Assembly: GCA_024401225.1 (NCBI GenBank)
Contig: JAKSLM010000012.1
Span: forward strand, 1 to 60,636
From: Bacteroidaceae bacterium
Lineage (GTDB): Bacteria > Bacteroidota > Bacteroidia > Bacteroidales > Bacteroidaceae
Length of the DNA stretch: 60,636 nucleotides
Reading direction: 5' to 3'
The notes beneath the pieces were generated by a model. That model made no database searches, was not told the origin of the DNA, and saw only the letters and a list, made by a program, of their open reading frames with translations. Numbering within the stretch: the first letter of the stretch is position 1; each line of letters starts with the position of its first letter. The position numbers and the translations under genes are program-made. Positions 8,840 to 17,942 of this stretch are shown here, piece by piece.

Positions 8840-10792
8840 TTATTTCAACTTGAATCGGTATGTATACGTCACGCCATCGATAGTCACCGTGGCGGTATTG
8901 GTCTTATCCTTGAGGTCGCGTCGCCATCCAGCCTTCCAGATGCCATCGATGCTCTTGAACAGGTACTGGCTGTAAAGCAACTGGAGTGGGACCTCAGATA
9001 TGCTGCCAGGCAAAACGGCAGGAAGCTCAGGCATGTAGTATGGGTTGAGATCCTCTGTACCATCGAATCCGAACTGCAAACCTGACATTTCAGCATCAAG
9101 GCAGTCAACACGAGTAGTCACACCATTGACCGTAGCATAAACTGGGTCATAAACACGGCCACAGTAGGTGTAGCGCACCATTCGGCCAGCCACGTAGACC
9201 ACATCGTTTACTATTGTGCTCTCCACATTGTCCTCGCCTGCATGGCGCACCTCGGTCAATTCGCCTTCATCGTTGTAAAGGAAGGTATAGGTATCCGTCT
9301 GACGATAAAGTGGTGCTGTATAGTTCTCGTTGAATCCATCCTGCAGATACTCTACGATAGTAGCCACACGACCATTCTTTCGGTACATCTTCCAGTAGCG
9401 GTATTCAGCCTCATTCTCCATGAAGTTGCGGTCGAGCCATCCATGCTTTTCGAATGCCACGGTAGTAAGGTCTGGGTTCTGCTCATTGTCCACATCACCA
9501 CCATCGCCTACCGAGATCTTGATACGGCGGAACACATCCTCATTTTCGTCCGAATGCTTGATGGTGAAGCCCATCACCTCGTCCATGGTAGCATAGCTGA
9601 CACCAGTGGTGAGTGTGGCAGCCACTCGGTCCCTACCCTCTTCATAGAGTTTGAGAGTCACGGCATTAGCACCTTTCACCAGGCCATCGAGCGATACTGG
9701 GACGACGACCTTCATCTTCTCGTAGGCTGAGAGGTCGACAGTCTGCTGTTCTTCACCATTCACTAATACCACCATGTGCGACAGGGCATGTGAACCTCGG
9801 AGTATGGTGACCTCGAGTGTTGCCTTAGGATTGTCAGTAACAACATCGTTGGCATACATGACTGCTGGCTGCACATATTCCATGGTGAGGAACGGTTCGA
9901 TGCAAGGATTGACTCTCATCACATCGACCCCCATAGCCTGAAGACCTATGGCAAGCAAGTGCATCTTAGCTGCCATGAGAGGCATATCCATAAGTTCGTT
10001 GGCAGTATCGCTATCCATGTCTATGAGATGACGGATATACGACAGCACATCGTCCTCTGCACCAGCGAAATAAGTCGATTCATCATCGTCAGGGAAGAAG
10101 AAGCCTCTGTCGAGGAAGAAGTGTTCATCCTCCTTGATGAGCTGGGCGGCAGTCTGCCTGCGATTGTTCATCAGCGTGGAATAGTCGCTCTTGGAATAGG
10201 CAAAGAACTCCTCGCCTACAGGGTATTCATCACGAGCCTTAACCATATAGTCGGCCATGAGTGCACGATGCATCTCATTGCAGCGGTCTATCATCACCGT
10301 CTCGTCCTTCTGTGCCTCAGTCACATCCTTGCTTGACATGCGGGCAAAGGTCACGCTGTTGATGTTGGCTACAGCCGTGTGATGGCCTCCCACAGGAATG
10401 GAGAGTCCGAGTTCGTTGGTCGATGCGATATCGGAAGCAAGAAGCAGTTTGCGAGGGAAGAATGTAGTCTTATAACTGTCGCTATAACAGTTGAACACAT
10501 GATCGTACAGCATGGCTACTGCCCCTTCGGCATCATCGTGGGTGATAGGAGTGAGACGTGCATTGTTCCAGTTGGAAGCCTGTTCAAACTGGTATGCGAA
10601 GTCGAGCACCTTGTCGAAGTCGTACAGTATGTATGTGCCATACTGCTCCTTGAAATCCACAATCTGCTTCACCTGCTGATCAATGAGGGTCTCCAGACGG
10701 TCGGTATCGGCTCCAGATGGGGTTGTATCCTCCTTCGGAGCGCATCCAAGCAGTGTGAGCAGGGCGATTATGTATAGTAATCTGCGATTCAT
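8840..10792 (-). CDS. SusD-adjacent lipoprotein, possibly a degenerate import-associated zinc metallohydrolase
   Basis: A 650-residue lipoprotein: the lipobox LLGC puts the lipidated Cys at 17. The order of segments in residues 30-300 (KEQYGTYILYDF, a PRKLLL strand, NINSVTFARM, a helix with NEMHRALM, then FAYSKSDYS and AEDDVLSYI) reminds me of the 'substrate import-associated zinc metallohydrolase lipoprotein' family that sits beside SusC/SusD in Bacteroidetes. That family should carry HExxH in the helix; here no HExxH is present anywhere, so any hydrolase activity is doubtful. Residues 300-650 are beta-rich, Ig-like. It lies between SusD and a TlpA gene with short gaps. The family assignment is a recollection, not a search. 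Confidence 0.55.
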   Translation of the reverse strand: MNRRLLYIIALLTLLGCAPKEDTTPSGADTDRLETLIDQQVKQIVDFKEQYGTYILYDFDKVLDFAYQFEQASNWNNARLTPITHDDAEGAVAMLYDHVFNCYSDSYKTTFFPRKLLLASDIASTNELGLSIPVGGHHTAVANINSVTFARMSSKDVTEAQKDETVMIDRCNEMHRALMADYMVKARDEYPVGEEFFAYSKSDYSTLMNNRRQTAAQLIKEDEHFFLDRGFFFPDDDESTYFAGAEDDVLSYIRHLIDMDSDTANELMDMPLMAAKMHLLAIGLQAMGVDVMRVNPCIEPFLTMEYVQPAVMYANDVVTDNPKATLEVTILRGSHALSHMVVLVNGEEQQTVDLSAYEKMKVVVPVSLDGLVKGANAVTLKLYEEGRDRVAATLTTGVSYATMDEVMGFTIKHSDENEDVFRRIKISVGDGGDVDNEQNPDLTTVAFEKHGWLDRNFMENEAEYRYWKMYRKNGRVATIVEYLQDGFNENYTAPLYRQTDTYTFLYNDEGELTEVRHAGEDNVESTIVNDVVYVAGRMVRYTYCGRVYDPVYATVNGVTTRVDCLDAEMSGLQFGFDGTEDLNPYYMPELPAVLPGSISEVPLQLLYSQYLFKSIDGIWKAGWRRDLKDKTNTATVTIDGVTYTYRFKLK

Positions 10793-10848
10793 TTGTCAGA
10801 CTTTTGTTTCGGGTATGTTCTACAATTTAATGGTTGGTGAGGATGGGA

Positions 10849-12369
10849 TCATCTTTTTATTCCCTTTATCTGTTCACGCTTTCCGTACACCTCAATGTTC
10901 GGATTGACAGTAGTCTCAGCCAACGGCAGTTCGAGGGTATAGTTTGGCGAGCCCGAAGGCAATGTGTACGCTTCGCTCTCGGTGATGGTACCGGTAGTGC
11001 CTGAGGTCGAAGAACTGTAGGAGAACACATGCTCTATGTCCTTCTGATACCACGACTGGGTGCGGCGAAGGTCGAACCATCGATGCCCCTCGAAACAGAG
11101 TTCCATGCGGCGCTGATCGAGCACGAAACGGCGCACAGCCATCTGATCGGACACGGCAGGCAGCATGGCCGTACAGTCGCCATCGATGCGTTTTGAGAGC
11201 AGGGTCGTCATGTCGTCGAGGGCCTCCTGCGTCTTTCCCATGGCTGCATTGGCTTCTGCCCTTGAGAGGTAAGCCTCTGCAAGGCGGTAAGTATAGCTGC
11301 CCATTGTGGTGTACTGAGGGTGCCACTTGGCTGTAACCTGAATGCCTGCAGCATTCTTGAAGTAGAGCATGAGGCGCACATCATCCTCCGAATACATGTT
11401 GAGCAACTCGTCCGATACGCCATAGGCTGCAGTAGAAAGCGAACCATCGGCACGGTAAATCTTTGGTATGTCGCTTGGCACACCTTCCATCTCATTGTCA
11501 ACCAATGCTCCTGCTATCACTCCCCACGTGTGCAGCACCTCAGGATTGGCTCCTCTCACTACTGCTGATGTGAGGTTGCGGTTCATGGCATACAGTCCCT
11601 GTGGACAGAGGCGTATGAGGTCGGTAGTGGTGTCAACCACCTTCTGCCATTCCGATTTATAAAGGTACATGCGCGAAAGCAACAGCAGGGCTGCCTTCTT
11701 GTTTGGATGCCATAGCGACTTCTGCTCGGTGGACTGATCGAACAGGGCGATGGCGTCAGCAAGGTCCTGCTCTATCTGTGCATATACCTCGGCCACGGTG
11801 TTGCGCTGATAGCGGTTGGTGATACCCGTTCCCTCACGCAGAGGTACTCCCAGGGTGGCAGCCGCAGTTGATGCATCGTAAGCTGGAGCATAGGTGTTGA
11901 TGAGTTCAAAGTATGCACGAGCACGAAGGAAGTGTGCCTCAGCCTCAAGACTGTTCTTGCGCGACTGCATGATGTCGGCATCAACGATGTCGCTGGAACG
12001 CTCGAGGATGTAGTTGGCCACAAGAACATCGTTGTACAACTTGCCCCACATATTGTTGAGGTCGGCATAGTCGCCCTCACCTGTACGCTCTATGTCGTAC
12101 TGCCAGGTGTACATGCTTTTATAATTATTCTTGGATGTAGTGATAACGCTTGCGTTCTCGCTCACATCGTCAGTCATAAACTCGGATGTATAGAACCACG
12201 ATACGTCGCAGAATCCCTCCTGATGGAGCATTGATTCAAACTGATCCATCGTACGCGGTATGACCTTATCCTTGTCCTCCTCCTTCAGAAAGTCAGAACA
12301 GGCACTCAGCAACAGCACCGTAAGAAGCAGCGGCAGGAGGCGTGATAGTGGTGTGATATGTAATCTCAT
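10849..12369 (-). CDS. SusD/RagB family outer-membrane nutrient-binding lipoprotein
   Basis: A 506-residue lipoprotein with lipobox LLSAC (Cys24) and the typical SusD start SDFLKEEDKDKVIP. The helical TPR scaffold is visible (LEAEAHFLRARAYFELINTY; EVYAQIEQDLADAIALF; KKAALLLLSRMYLYK), and the late segment DQRRMELCFEGHRWFDLRRT is the strongest family signature. SusD-like proteins cap the SusC channel and deliver the substrate. It starts 22 bases after the susC-like stop, as usual for such pairs. The ligand cannot be predicted; no glycoside hydrolase lies in this locus, so a peptide or protein-derived substrate is as likely as a glycan. Confidence 0.93.
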   Translation of the reverse strand: MRLHITPLSRLLPLLLTVLLLSACSDFLKEEDKDKVIPRTMDQFESMLHQEGFCDVSWFYTSEFMTDDVSENASVITTSKNNYKSMYTWQYDIERTGEGDYADLNNMWGKLYNDVLVANYILERSSDIVDADIMQSRKNSLEAEAHFLRARAYFELINTYAPAYDASTAAATLGVPLREGTGITNRYQRNTVAEVYAQIEQDLADAIALFDQSTEQKSLWHPNKKAALLLLSRMYLYKSEWQKVVDTTTDLIRLCPQGLYAMNRNLTSAVVRGANPEVLHTWGVIAGALVDNEMEGVPSDIPKIYRADGSLSTAAYGVSDELLNMYSEDDVRLMLYFKNAAGIQVTAKWHPQYTTMGSYTYRLAEAYLSRAEANAAMGKTQEALDDMTTLLSKRIDGDCTAMLPAVSDQMAVRRFVLDQRRMELCFEGHRWFDLRRTQSWYQKDIEHVFSYSSSTSGTTGTITESEAYTLPSGSPNYTLELPLAETTVNPNIEVYGKREQIKGIKR

Positions 12370-12391
12370 GCTAGTAGTCTATTTGATATTA

Positions 12392-15300
12392 TCAGAAACT
12401 TAACTGAATGCCGAAGTTGAACGTTGGCAGGACTGGCATACCGATGCTTGCTACCTGATCAGGATCCTGTCCCTTGAGCTTCCTGTCAAAGGTCCATACG
12501 GCGAGGTTCTGTGCCTGGAAGTCGATACGGCAGTCGGCTATGCCAACCTTCGAAAGCCATGATTGTGGCAGATCGTAGCCGAGAGTGATCTGTCGCAGAC
12601 GGATGTGATCACAGCTTACCACACGGGCATCGCTATTGTCATACATGTACCATCCGGCATAGGTGGTAGGACCGATGTCGCGCAGATAGCCGTAGTCGGC
12701 CATGGTATACATATACTTGTTCTGTTCGGTGATGGTCTCAGTACCTGTAGGCAGATTGAGCGACACGTTGGTGAGACCCGGTATGCTGGTATTAGCCTCA
12801 TCTCCTGGATTGCGCCAGCGATCCACGAATGCCGCATTCATATTGTCCTCAGGCTGTGGGAGAGCAGGATTGCCGTCCTTATAGAGAGCGAGGAGGCGCT
12901 GCTTGTAGCCAAGCTTGTAGGTGAACTGTGCACGCAGCGAGAGGTTCTTCCATCGGAACTCGGTCGAGAAACTACCGTGGCTCCTTGGCGTACGCGTACC
13001 GGAATAGGTCATCACGGTCTGCAGTACCTCATCGCGCGACATGCCCTCAGGCAGATTGGTGAGGTTCTTGAAACGAGGCAAGCCGTACTCATCCAGTCCG
13101 GCGAACTGGTACGAGTAGAAGCCATCGACGCTCGAACCATCGAGCACCACCGAGCCGCTGATGTAGTCGCCATACATATTGTCGCCTACCACACCTTGAT
13201 TCACGGTATTCTTATTGTATGAGGACATGAGCGATGTACGCCACTGGAAGTTGTGTGTCTTGATGTTGAGCGTACTGAGGCTCACCTCCACACCCGTATT
13301 GGTTGCCACTCCATTGTTGTAATACAGGTCGGTGGTACCATTGATGAGCGACACCGAGCGGTTGGTTATGAGGTCGGACGACCGGCTATGATAGAAGTCG
13401 AGTCCGAGGTTGATGCGATTGCCAAAGAGGGCAGCCTCAACACCTCCGTTCCACGTAGAGGTCTTCTCCCACTTGAGGTTGGCATTAGGATAGGCCTTGA
13501 TCTGCGATGACAGTTCGCCTGTGGTGCTATTGGTGCGTGGAGTGCTGATGATGAGGTATGGAGTGGCACTTGGCACACTTCCTCGGTAGCCATACGAACC
13601 TCTCACGGCAAGCAGGTTGACCCACTCCACCTTATCGAGAATACCGAATTCCTGCAGGTTCAGTCGTCCTGAGATGGACCATACTGGATTGAACTTCGCA
13701 TTCTCGTACTGTCCAAACTGGTTGGAACCATCGTTGCGGATATTAAAGTTCATGGAGAAGTAGTTGTGGAACGAATAGGTGGTGGTCATGTAGAACGACA
13801 ACGTATTGTTCTTCTTGTCAGTAATGGTAGGGAACGATGTTGCCTTCACATCACCGCTACCCATAAACCACTGGCGCATGTACCAGTAGTACTGCTTGCT
13901 GTCATCGTACGATCCCGCCCAGTAGTTGACGAATGTCTCACCCTGATCGGGCATGTAGCCAGGTATCAGTCCGCTGGCCTGACCACGATATCGTGTTGAC
14001 GACATCTCATGACCGAGGTCGAAATTGAAGAAGTGCGTATCGTTGATGTCGAAATTATAGTTCAACTGATTACGCCACATGTATGCAAGCTGGTTGGTAT
14101 TGCTGTTCGACCATACTCCTCCATCCAGAAGGCGCGACTGCGATGTGGCATCGCTGATAGGAGGTGTGGATCCATAGTCGAATCCGCGCAGATTGGCACA
14201 ATAGAAGGTGCGTTCGCCGATGAAGTTCTCTGTGCTGTTGGTCGTAGTTGTGATACCCAATGTAGTGGTGTAGCGTAGTCCCTTCATGATGTCCCAGTTG
14301 AGATTGGCCGTGAGATTGAGCGACTTGTTTCTCACCTTCTGCGCACTATTGTCCAGCTCGTTCATGATATTGTATTTGCCATACACCTTCTTCTGTGTGG
14401 TCTGATCCTCGGTAATCAGTTTCTGAATGTACGAGTACGAGCCGTCAGCGTTGTAGGCAGGGAAGATGCGGTTGGTATAGTACGCTTCATCAAAGGCAGA
14501 ATAGTATGCGTTGTTGTAGTTGGCATCCTGATACGAACCACTCATTCTGAGGTCGAGTGTCACACGGTTGGTCACATGCGATGTGAGGTTCATACGAGCC
14601 GTGAATCGCTGCATGTCTGTACCCACCTCGGCTCCGGCATCCTTGTTGTAGCTCACCGACGAGTAGTAGCGGGTGCTGCTCGTTCCGCCCGAAAGACTGA
14701 CATTGTGAGTCTGTGAGAACGAGTTGCGGTACAAGGCTCCGAACCAGTCGGTATTGTTGGCCTCCATCTGCGACACCTGATTCTGGAACTCGCCGAACGT
14801 GATCTTCTTGTCCCAATAGTCCATCATCGCTCCCTCATAGCCATAGTGCTCCGGCATAGTCTGGAAGTACAGGCCCTTCTGCATTATCTCGCGGCTCACA
14901 TCGATGCGCTGCTTTGAGGTCATAAGGTTGAAGTCGCTGTAGTGGGGGCGTTCAGTCACCATGCCATTGAACGAATAGTTGACATGCACCTTGCCTGCCT
15001 CGCCAGTCTTTGTAGTCACCACGATCACACCATTGGCTGCTCGTGTACCATAGATGGCTGTAGCCGATGCATCCTTGAGGACATCGATGCGGGCTATATC
15101 CTGTGGATTAAGACCTGAAATGGCGTTTCCGATCAGATTGACATTATCAAGCGAATTGATATCATCGGCCGAGAGCGGTACGGGATTCTCATATATGATG
15201 CCATCGATGACCCACAATGGTTCACGACTGCCTGTGAATGTGCTCGTACCACGAAGGCGCATGGAAGGGGCGGCACCAGGGGTGGCACTATTGGTCATCA

Positions 15301-15826
15301 CCATGAGTCCTGGTATCTTACCTTCTATCATCTGCGACACGTTAGGCACGCCCTTGAAGTCGAGGTCCTCGGCTGAGATGCTGCTTATCGAACTGGTCAG
15401 CTTACGCTTGTCGATGGTGTTGTAACCTGTCACCACTACCTCTTCTATCAGTTTCTCATCAGGTTTGAGGCGTATCACATACTTATCCTTGCCTTCCTTC
15501 AGATATTGCTGTGCTTCCTTGTATCCCACATACGAGGCATAAAGTCGCTCCTCATCGCCAGTAGCGGCAAACGAGAAATGACCATCCATATCAGTCACGG
15601 AATGGCTTTCTTTGCCCGAGTTCATGCGTATGGTGATGTGAGCGGCAGGCAATGGTTCGCCTTTCTCATCCAGCACCTGTCCGGTTATCATGCGAATAGG
15701 TAGTTTCTTCGATGATGGTGTAGTAGCATTCTGTGCCACCGCTGTTGCAGGCGACACACAATTGAGCAATAACAGCATGATGGTTAGTGTCATGCCGTAT
15801 AGTTGGATATTTCGTTCTCGTCTCAT
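12392..15826 (-). CDS. SusC/RagA family TonB-dependent transporter
   Basis: A 1144-residue outer-membrane protein: signal peptide (about 1-31), a carboxypeptidase-regulatory-like domain (about 46-122, ITGQVLDEKGEPLPAAHITI), a TonB-box region EEVVVTGYN (129-136), the plug with the SusC signature KDASATAIYGTRAANGVIVV (251-270), and a 22-strand barrel ending in FNFGIQLSF with the C-terminal aromatic residue. It imports a substrate with energy from TonB/ExbBD. It heads the leftward operon followed by SusD, a lipoprotein and TlpA-like genes. A -7 box lies about 60 bases upstream. No anti-sigma/ECF sigma pair or hybrid sensor is next to it, so its regulator must be elsewhere. Confidence 0.95.
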   Translation of the reverse strand: MRRERNIQLYGMTLTIMLLLLNCVSPATAVAQNATTPSSKKLPIRMITGQVLDEKGEPLPAAHITIRMNSGKESHSVTDMDGHFSFAATGDEERLYASYVGYKEAQQYLKEGKDKYVIRLKPDEKLIEEVVVTGYNTIDKRKLTSSISSISAEDLDFKGVPNVSQMIEGKIPGLMVMTNSATPGAAPSMRLRGTSTFTGSREPLWVIDGIIYENPVPLSADDINSLDNVNLIGNAISGLNPQDIARIDVLKDASATAIYGTRAANGVIVVTTKTGEAGKVHVNYSFNGMVTERPHYSDFNLMTSKQRIDVSREIMQKGLYFQTMPEHYGYEGAMMDYWDKKITFGEFQNQVSQMEANNTDWFGALYRNSFSQTHNVSLSGGTSSTRYYSSVSYNKDAGAEVGTDMQRFTARMNLTSHVTNRVTLDLRMSGSYQDANYNNAYYSAFDEAYYTNRIFPAYNADGSYSYIQKLITEDQTTQKKVYGKYNIMNELDNSAQKVRNKSLNLTANLNWDIMKGLRYTTTLGITTTTNSTENFIGERTFYCANLRGFDYGSTPPISDATSQSRLLDGGVWSNSNTNQLAYMWRNQLNYNFDINDTHFFNFDLGHEMSSTRYRGQASGLIPGYMPDQGETFVNYWAGSYDDSKQYYWYMRQWFMGSGDVKATSFPTITDKKNNTLSFYMTTTYSFHNYFSMNFNIRNDGSNQFGQYENAKFNPVWSISGRLNLQEFGILDKVEWVNLLAVRGSYGYRGSVPSATPYLIISTPRTNSTTGELSSQIKAYPNANLKWEKTSTWNGGVEAALFGNRINLGLDFYHSRSSDLITNRSVSLINGTTDLYYNNGVATNTGVEVSLSTLNIKTHNFQWRTSLMSSYNKNTVNQGVVGDNMYGDYISGSVVLDGSSVDGFYSYQFAGLDEYGLPRFKNLTNLPEGMSRDEVLQTVMTYSGTRTPRSHGSFSTEFRWKNLSLRAQFTYKLGYKQRLLALYKDGNPALPQPEDNMNAAFVDRWRNPGDEANTSIPGLTNVSLNLPTGTETITEQNKYMYTMADYGYLRDIGPTTYAGWYMYDNSDARVVSCDHIRLRQITLGYDLPQSWLSKVGIADCRIDFQAQNLAVWTFDRKLKGQDPDQVASIGMPVLPTFNFGIQLSF

Positions 15827-15886
15827 TTATATCTTCACTTACTGTAGAAAAAGTGGAAAACGATGTGCTTTCATATTTTTCCGAGA

Positions 15887-15894
15887 CAAAGATA
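15887..15894 (-). promoter_or_regulatory. -7 box (TATCTTTG) for the SusC locus
   Basis: The leftward strand reads TATCTTTG (TAnnTTTG), 61 bases before the susC-like ATG. It is the only such match found upstream of the locus. Confidence 0.6.
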
Positions 15895-16034
15895 CTACAA
15901 ATGACGACAAACAGCAAAGTTTTATCCAATTAATTGCCACACACCCTTTGGCGGTGTTCTCTTTTTGGTACAATTTATATGTAGTAAGTTAGGTAGGCAT
16001 TCCCCGGAGCCAATGATAATCAGTGGTGCAGATT

Positions 16035-16736
16035 CTACTTACTCTCCAAATAGAATGAGTCGGTAAGCTGGCGATAGGCGTCGGAATAGGCACCTCCCTC
16101 GGCATGGATGCAGAGGGTGGATATGTCGGCTTCAGACAACTGGCGGGTAAACTCGAGGAGCACTCGTTTTGGCGCCTTGCGAGGCGTGGTGTGCACATCG
16201 GTGCGACGCGACAGGTAGAGGCCACACACGGCGGCTTCGGAGATGACTTCGAATGCCAGGCCGTATGGCACGATGAGCGACAGGCAGCCAGCATCGGCGA
16301 GGCGGGATGACGCACCTGCAAGGAGCTGGGAGATGGGCAAGGAGGTGGTGTGGCGGGCTGCTTGGCGGCGTGCATCGGGACAGGCGGTGTGCTCGACATA
16401 GAAGGGGGGATTGGACACGATGAGGTCGTAGCGCTCTGCCCCACCCTGCCACGTGAGGAAGTCGCTGTGCCACACGCGGATACGATCGGGCCACGGGCTG
16501 CAAGCTGCATTGTCGGCTGCCTGGATGGCCGCATCGGCATCGATGTCGATGGCATCAACATGCAGCATGGGGTTGCGCTGCGCCAGCATGAGGGCTATGA
16601 GTCCGGTGCCGGTGCCTATGTCGAGTGCTCGATGCGCGTCGTCAACGGATGCCCATGAACCAAGTAAGACACCATCGGTGCCTACCTTCATAGCACACCG
16701 ATCGTGTCTTACCACAAACTGTCGGAATCGAAACAT
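16035..16736 (-). CDS. trmN6: tRNA1(Val) (adenine-37 N6)-methyltransferase
   Basis: A 233-residue class I SAM methyltransferase of the YfiC/TrmN6 type, which methylates A37 of tRNA-Val. The N-terminal RFRQFVVRHDRCAMKVGTDG matches the family, motif I is LDIGTGTG (38-45), and the catalytic NPPF is at 109-112, as in N6-adenine methylases. There is no signal peptide. It begins 11 bases after ilvE, so it is the second gene of that operon; the link is positional only. Confidence 0.9.
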   Translation of the reverse strand: MFRFRQFVVRHDRCAMKVGTDGVLLGSWASVDDAHRALDIGTGTGLIALMLAQRNPMLHVDAIDIDADAAIQAADNAACSPWPDRIRVWHSDFLTWQGGAERYDLIVSNPPFYVEHTACPDARRQAARHTTSLPISQLLAGASSRLADAGCLSLIVPYGLAFEVISEAAVCGLYLSRRTDVHTTPRKAPKRVLLEFTRQLSEADISTLCIHAEGGAYSDAYRQLTDSFYLESK

Positions 16737-16747
16737 GCAAATGCCGC

Positions 16748-17764
16748 TTAGTCAATCACTACGCGTGTCCATCCGTGGGTGTCAGGCTCTGTGCCGTACT
16801 GGATGCCACGAAGCAGGTTGAAGAGCTTCTCGGATACTGGTCCTGGCTTGTCGCCAAACACATAGCTCTTGCCTGTAGTAGGGTCGTCGATGCGTGAGAT
16901 TGGCGAGATAACAGCTGCTGTACCACATGCTCCTGCCTCCTCGAAGGTCTCAAGCTCCTCCTCTGGGATGGCACGGCGCTCAACCTTGATGCCGAGGTCC
17001 TCAGCAAGCTGCATGAGCGACTTGTTGGTGATGGATGGGAGGATGGATGTTGACTTTGGAGTGATGTATGTATTGTTCTTGATACCGAAGAAGTTGGCAG
17101 CTCCTGCCTCGTCGATGTACTTCTTCTCCTTGGCATCGAGATAGAATTCGCATGCATAGCCCATCTCATGTGCCTTCTGGTTGGCAAGGAGGGATGCTGC
17201 ATAGTTGCCACCTACCTTGTAGATACCTGTGCCGAGTGGTGCGCTGCGGTCGAAGTCACGGATGATGACGTATGGGTTGGCAAAGAAGCCTCCCTTGAAG
17301 TATGGACCTACCGGAGTGACGAAGATGACGAAGAGGTATTCGTTGGCTGGGTGAACACCTACCTGGGCTCCTGTACCGATGAGGAGTGGACGGATGTAGA
17401 GTGTAGCTCCGCTCTCGTATGGAGGGATGAAGCGCTCATTGAGGCGCACTACCTTATCGACCATCTCATTGAACTTGTCGGTAGGCAACTCTGGCATGAG
17501 GATGCCACGGCATGTAGACTGCAGGCGTGCTGCATTCTCATCGCTACGGAACACGCGTACCTTGCCGTCTGGGCAACGGTAGGCCTTGAGTCCCTCAAAT
17601 GCTTCCTGTCCATAGTGCAGACATGTAGCTGCCATGTGGAGAGGTATTGTCTCTTCGGAGCATACTTCAATCTCGCCCCACTTGCCGTCACGATAGTAAC
17701 AGCGTACGTTGTAGTCGGTCTTGCGATAACCAAATCCAAGGTTTGACCAATCCTTTTCTTCCAT
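16748..17764 (-). CDS. ilvE: Branched-chain amino acid aminotransferase
   Basis: A 338-residue fold-type IV PLP enzyme that interconverts Leu, Ile and Val with their 2-keto acids using glutamate/2-oxoglutarate. The family signature from LHYGQEAFEGLKAYR (about 49-63), the PLP Schiff-base lysine in TGIYKVGGNYA (Lys183), and EAGAANFF (219-226) are all present. Length is normal for this class. It starts after a -7 box about 80 bases upstream and is followed by trmN6. Confidence 0.94.
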   Translation of the reverse strand: MEEKDWSNLGFGYRKTDYNVRCYYRDGKWGEIEVCSEETIPLHMAATCLHYGQEAFEGLKAYRCPDGKVRVFRSDENAARLQSTCRGILMPELPTDKFNEMVDKVVRLNERFIPPYESGATLYIRPLLIGTGAQVGVHPANEYLFVIFVTPVGPYFKGGFFANPYVIIRDFDRSAPLGTGIYKVGGNYAASLLANQKAHEMGYACEFYLDAKEKKYIDEAGAANFFGIKNNTYITPKSTSILPSITNKSLMQLAEDLGIKVERRAIPEEELETFEEAGACGTAAVISPISRIDDPTTGKSYVFGDKPGPVSEKLFNLLRGIQYGTEPDTHGWTRVVID

Positions 17765-17842
17765 GTTATTGTTGTATTTTTATTGTTTTGATAATCTAAA
17801 GGGTGGCACTCGTTATCAACTGACAATCGGCCAAAATTTCGG

Positions 17843-17850
17843 CAAAATTA
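17843..17850 (-). promoter_or_regulatory. -7 box (TAATTTTG) for ilvE-trmN6
   Basis: The leftward strand reads TAATTTTG, matching TAnnTTTG, 79 bases before the ilvE ATG, in the gap after the large surface protein gene. Confidence 0.5.
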
Positions 17851-17942
17851 GTAATTCTTTTTTACATAGCACCATAATCGGCGCACATTTTGTCATCAAA
17901 ACCCACTTTTTTCTTTATTTTGTCAAATTATTTGTCACACTT

